DNA from: an uncultured bacterium
GTDB taxonomy: Bacteria; Bacteroidota; Bacteroidia; Chitinophagales; Chitinophagaceae
Assembly (NCBI GenBank): GCA_903826405.1
Contig: CAIKEH010000055.1
Location: 124,001 to 188,000, forward strand
Length of the DNA stretch: 64,000 bases
Direction of reading: 5' to 3'
The notes beneath the pieces were generated by a model. That model made no database searches. It saw only the letters and a list, made by a program, of their open reading frames with translations, and was not told the DNA's origin. A program made the position numbers and the translations under genes. Below are positions 62,439-64,000 of this stretch, in pieces. The first letter of the stretch is position 1, and every line of letters begins with the position of its first letter.

Positions 62439-64000
62439 ATGCAAGATCCACATCATACTAAGACGGATTTTCTGGTCATCGGTTCAGGTATCGCCGGGCT
62501 GACCTATGCACTCAAAGTGGCACAGGAGTGTCCCGACAGGAAGATCATAGTCATGACGAAGACCACTTCTGACGAAACGAATACTAAATATGCGCAGGGC
62601 GGCGTCGCAGCGGTTTGGGATGAGGACGTCGACAATTTCAACAAACATATCGAGGACACGCTGATCGCCGGTGATGGCTTATGCAGTGAGGAGACCGTTC
62701 GGATCGTGGTTAATGAAGGTCCCCAGCGGGTTCGTGAGATCATCGAATGGGGTGCCCGCTTCGATAAGGACCCTGATGGAGACTATGCGTTGGGGAAGGA
62801 AGGAGGGCATAGTGAATCCCGCATACTGCATTATAAAGATGTAACCGGTAGGGAGATCGAGCGTGCCCTGCTCGAAGCCGTTCGGCGCAAACCCAATATC
62901 ACCATAATCAACCACTGCTTTGTACTCGACCTGATCACCCAACATCATCTCGGATATCTGATCACCAAATCAACGCCTGACATCGAATGTTATGGTGTAT
63001 ATGTCCTGAACATGTCGACGAAACGGATCGAAAAGATCCTTTCGAAAGTCACTCTGCTGGCTACCGGCGGAAACGGTCAGATCTACCGTACCACGACAAA
63101 CCCGGCCATTGCCACGGGTGATGGCGTGGCCATGGTCTATCGTGCCAAAGGACGCATAGAGAATATGGAGTTCATCCAGTTCCACCCGACCGCGCTTTAT
63201 GAACCGCAGGTTCATGGACACTCCTTCCTGATCACGGAAGCAGTTCGCGGAGATGGCGGCATCCTGAGGAACATGTCCGGTGAGGCATTCATGGCAAGGT
63301 ATGATGAACGGAAGGACCTCGCACCCCGTGATATCGTAGCTCGTGCGATTGATAGCGAGATGAAGATCGGGGGCATGGAGCATGTCTGGTTGGACTGCAC
63401 GCATATGGATAAGGATAAATTCCTGAAACACTTCCCCAACATCTATGAGAAATGCAAGTCCATAGGCATCGACCCAATGAAGGATATGATTCCGGTGGCT
63501 CCGGCTGCGCACTATAGTTGTGGAGGTATCAAGACGGATACCATGGGGCGAACATCCATCAATCAGTTGTATGCAGCAGGGGAATGCGCTTCAACCGGAC
63601 TGCATGGAGCGAATCGACTTGCCAGCAACTCATTGCTCGAAGCGATGGTTTTTGCTCACCGTTGCTTTCAGGCATCTACTCAGGTCATCGATTCTTTGAA
63701 TTTCAGGGAGGATATTCCGGACTGGAAGGCCGAGGGGACTACAGTGCCCAAGGAGATGATCCTGATCACACAGAGTCTGAAGGAACTTCAGTCTGTGATG
63801 ACGGACTATGTGGGGATCGTTCGAACGGATGTACGCCTTCAGCGGGCCAGCCGCAGACTTGACCTTTTGTTCGAGGAAACGGAAGCCCTTTATCAGAAAA
63901 CCTCCGTTTCACCACAACTCTGCGAACTGCGCAACATGATTACCGTATCTTATCTGGTGGTGAAAGGCGCATCTTTCCGGAAGGAGAGCAGGGGGCTTCA
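62439..64000 (+). CDS. nadB: L-aspartate oxidase (3'-truncated by the window)
   Basis: First enzyme of quinolinate/NAD synthesis, oxidising L-aspartate to iminoaspartate with FAD. From the ATG at 62439 the frame stays open to the end of the window (about 520 residues), near the usual full length of about 530. The FAD motif is FLVIGSGIAGL (residues 11-21). Further features are KYAQGGVAAV, EGGHSESRILHYKDVTGREI, LLATGGNGQIYRTTTNPAIA, GDGVAMVYRAKGRIENMEFI, and VAPAAHYSCGGIKTDTMGRT. The FHP motif region (QFHPTALYEP) is present. It is cotranscribed with ispG. Both reaction-partner genes nadA and nadC must lie outside. Confidence 0.95.
   Translation, partial: MQDPHHTKTDFLVIGSGIAGLTYALKVAQECPDRKIIVMTKTTSDETNTKYAQGGVAAVWDEDVDNFNKHIEDTLIAGDGLCSEETVRIVVNEGPQRVREIIEWGARFDKDPDGDYALGKEGGHSESRILHYKDVTGREIERALLEAVRRKPNITIINHCFVLDLITQHHLGYLITKSTPDIECYGVYVLNMSTKRIEKILSKVTLLATGGNGQIYRTTTNPAIATGDGVAMVYRAKGRIENMEFIQFHPTALYEPQVHGHSFLITEAVRGDGGILRNMSGEAFMARYDERKDLAPRDIVARAIDSEMKIGGMEHVWLDCTHMDKDKFLKHFPNIYEKCKSIGIDPMKDMIPVAPAAHYSCGGIKTDTMGRTSINQLYAAGECASTGLHGANRLASNSLLEAMVFAHRCFQASTQVIDSLNFREDIPDWKAEGTTVPKEMILITQSLKELQSVMTDYVGIVRTDVRLQRASRRLDLLFEETEALYQKTSVSPQLCELRNMITVSYLVVKGASFRKESRGL

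Overview
The window reads as a chromosomal segment of a Bacteroidota bacterium, probably a Chitinophagaceae relative (inference). The signs are the long, insert-bearing form of IspG, a GldA-type gliding ABC ATPase, a serC-DUF1015 pair, VWA/TPR genes of the Bat type, a FISUMP-domain protein, many lipoproteins and small outer-membrane barrels, and several promoter-like sites matching the Bacteroidota -7 motif TAnnTTTG. There are no rRNA or tRNA genes, insertion sequences, phage genes or CRISPR arrays. Base composition is moderate; the stretches around 5.7-8.7 kb and 39.5-41.2 kb look AT-richer than the rest.

Layout. 1-5640 is a three-gene RND efflux operon (outer-membrane factor, pump, lipoprotein adaptor) whose pump lacks two of the usual proton-relay residues. 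5.7-13.9 kb is mostly minus-strand secreted or membrane proteins: a putative membrane-tethered regulator, a DUF3828-like lipoprotein, a proline-iminopeptidase-like hydrolase, a FISUMP protein, a CocE/X-Pro peptidase-type hydrolase and a Rieske lipoprotein, plus a plus-strand secreted thermonuclease. 14.0-23.1 kb (plus) holds a secreted glutaminase-type protein and a run of envelope proteins, ending in an 884-residue protein with three GPW repeats and a Gly/Asn-rich tail carrying a 69-bp tandem repeat. 23.2-30.1 kb (minus) is a tight array: DUF502, S1/P1-PLC-type zinc enzyme, serC, DUF1015, TPR protein, acyl-CoA ligase.

30.3-37.2 kb (plus) is a second RND operon led by a TetR regulator, with a promoter and inverted repeat that look like an autoregulated operator. 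A structured non-coding stretch with a minus-strand terminator separates it from a korA gene that has no beta-subunit gene beside it. 39.5-56.5 kb is mostly minus strand: a polytopic GT-C-like protein coupled to a Gfo/Idh/MocA oxidoreductase, a NupG-type permease, endonuclease III, a DivIC/FtsB protein, a seven-repeat FG-GAP protein, enolase, GldA, and an MHS-type transporter with a small two-helix companion, divergent from acetyl-CoA synthetase. An ECF sigma / putative anti-sigma / barrel operon and a 69-residue lipoprotein follow.

56.6-64.0 kb (plus) carries glycine C-acetyltransferase (kbl), a class D beta-lactamase lipoprotein, a batB-batC pair, ispG and nadB, which runs off the window end. 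The main points for a second look are the beta-lactamase, the altered RND pump, the structured region before korA and korA's missing partner, the GPW-repeat protein, the sigma operon with a duplicated anti-sigma-like domain, and the TetR operator.
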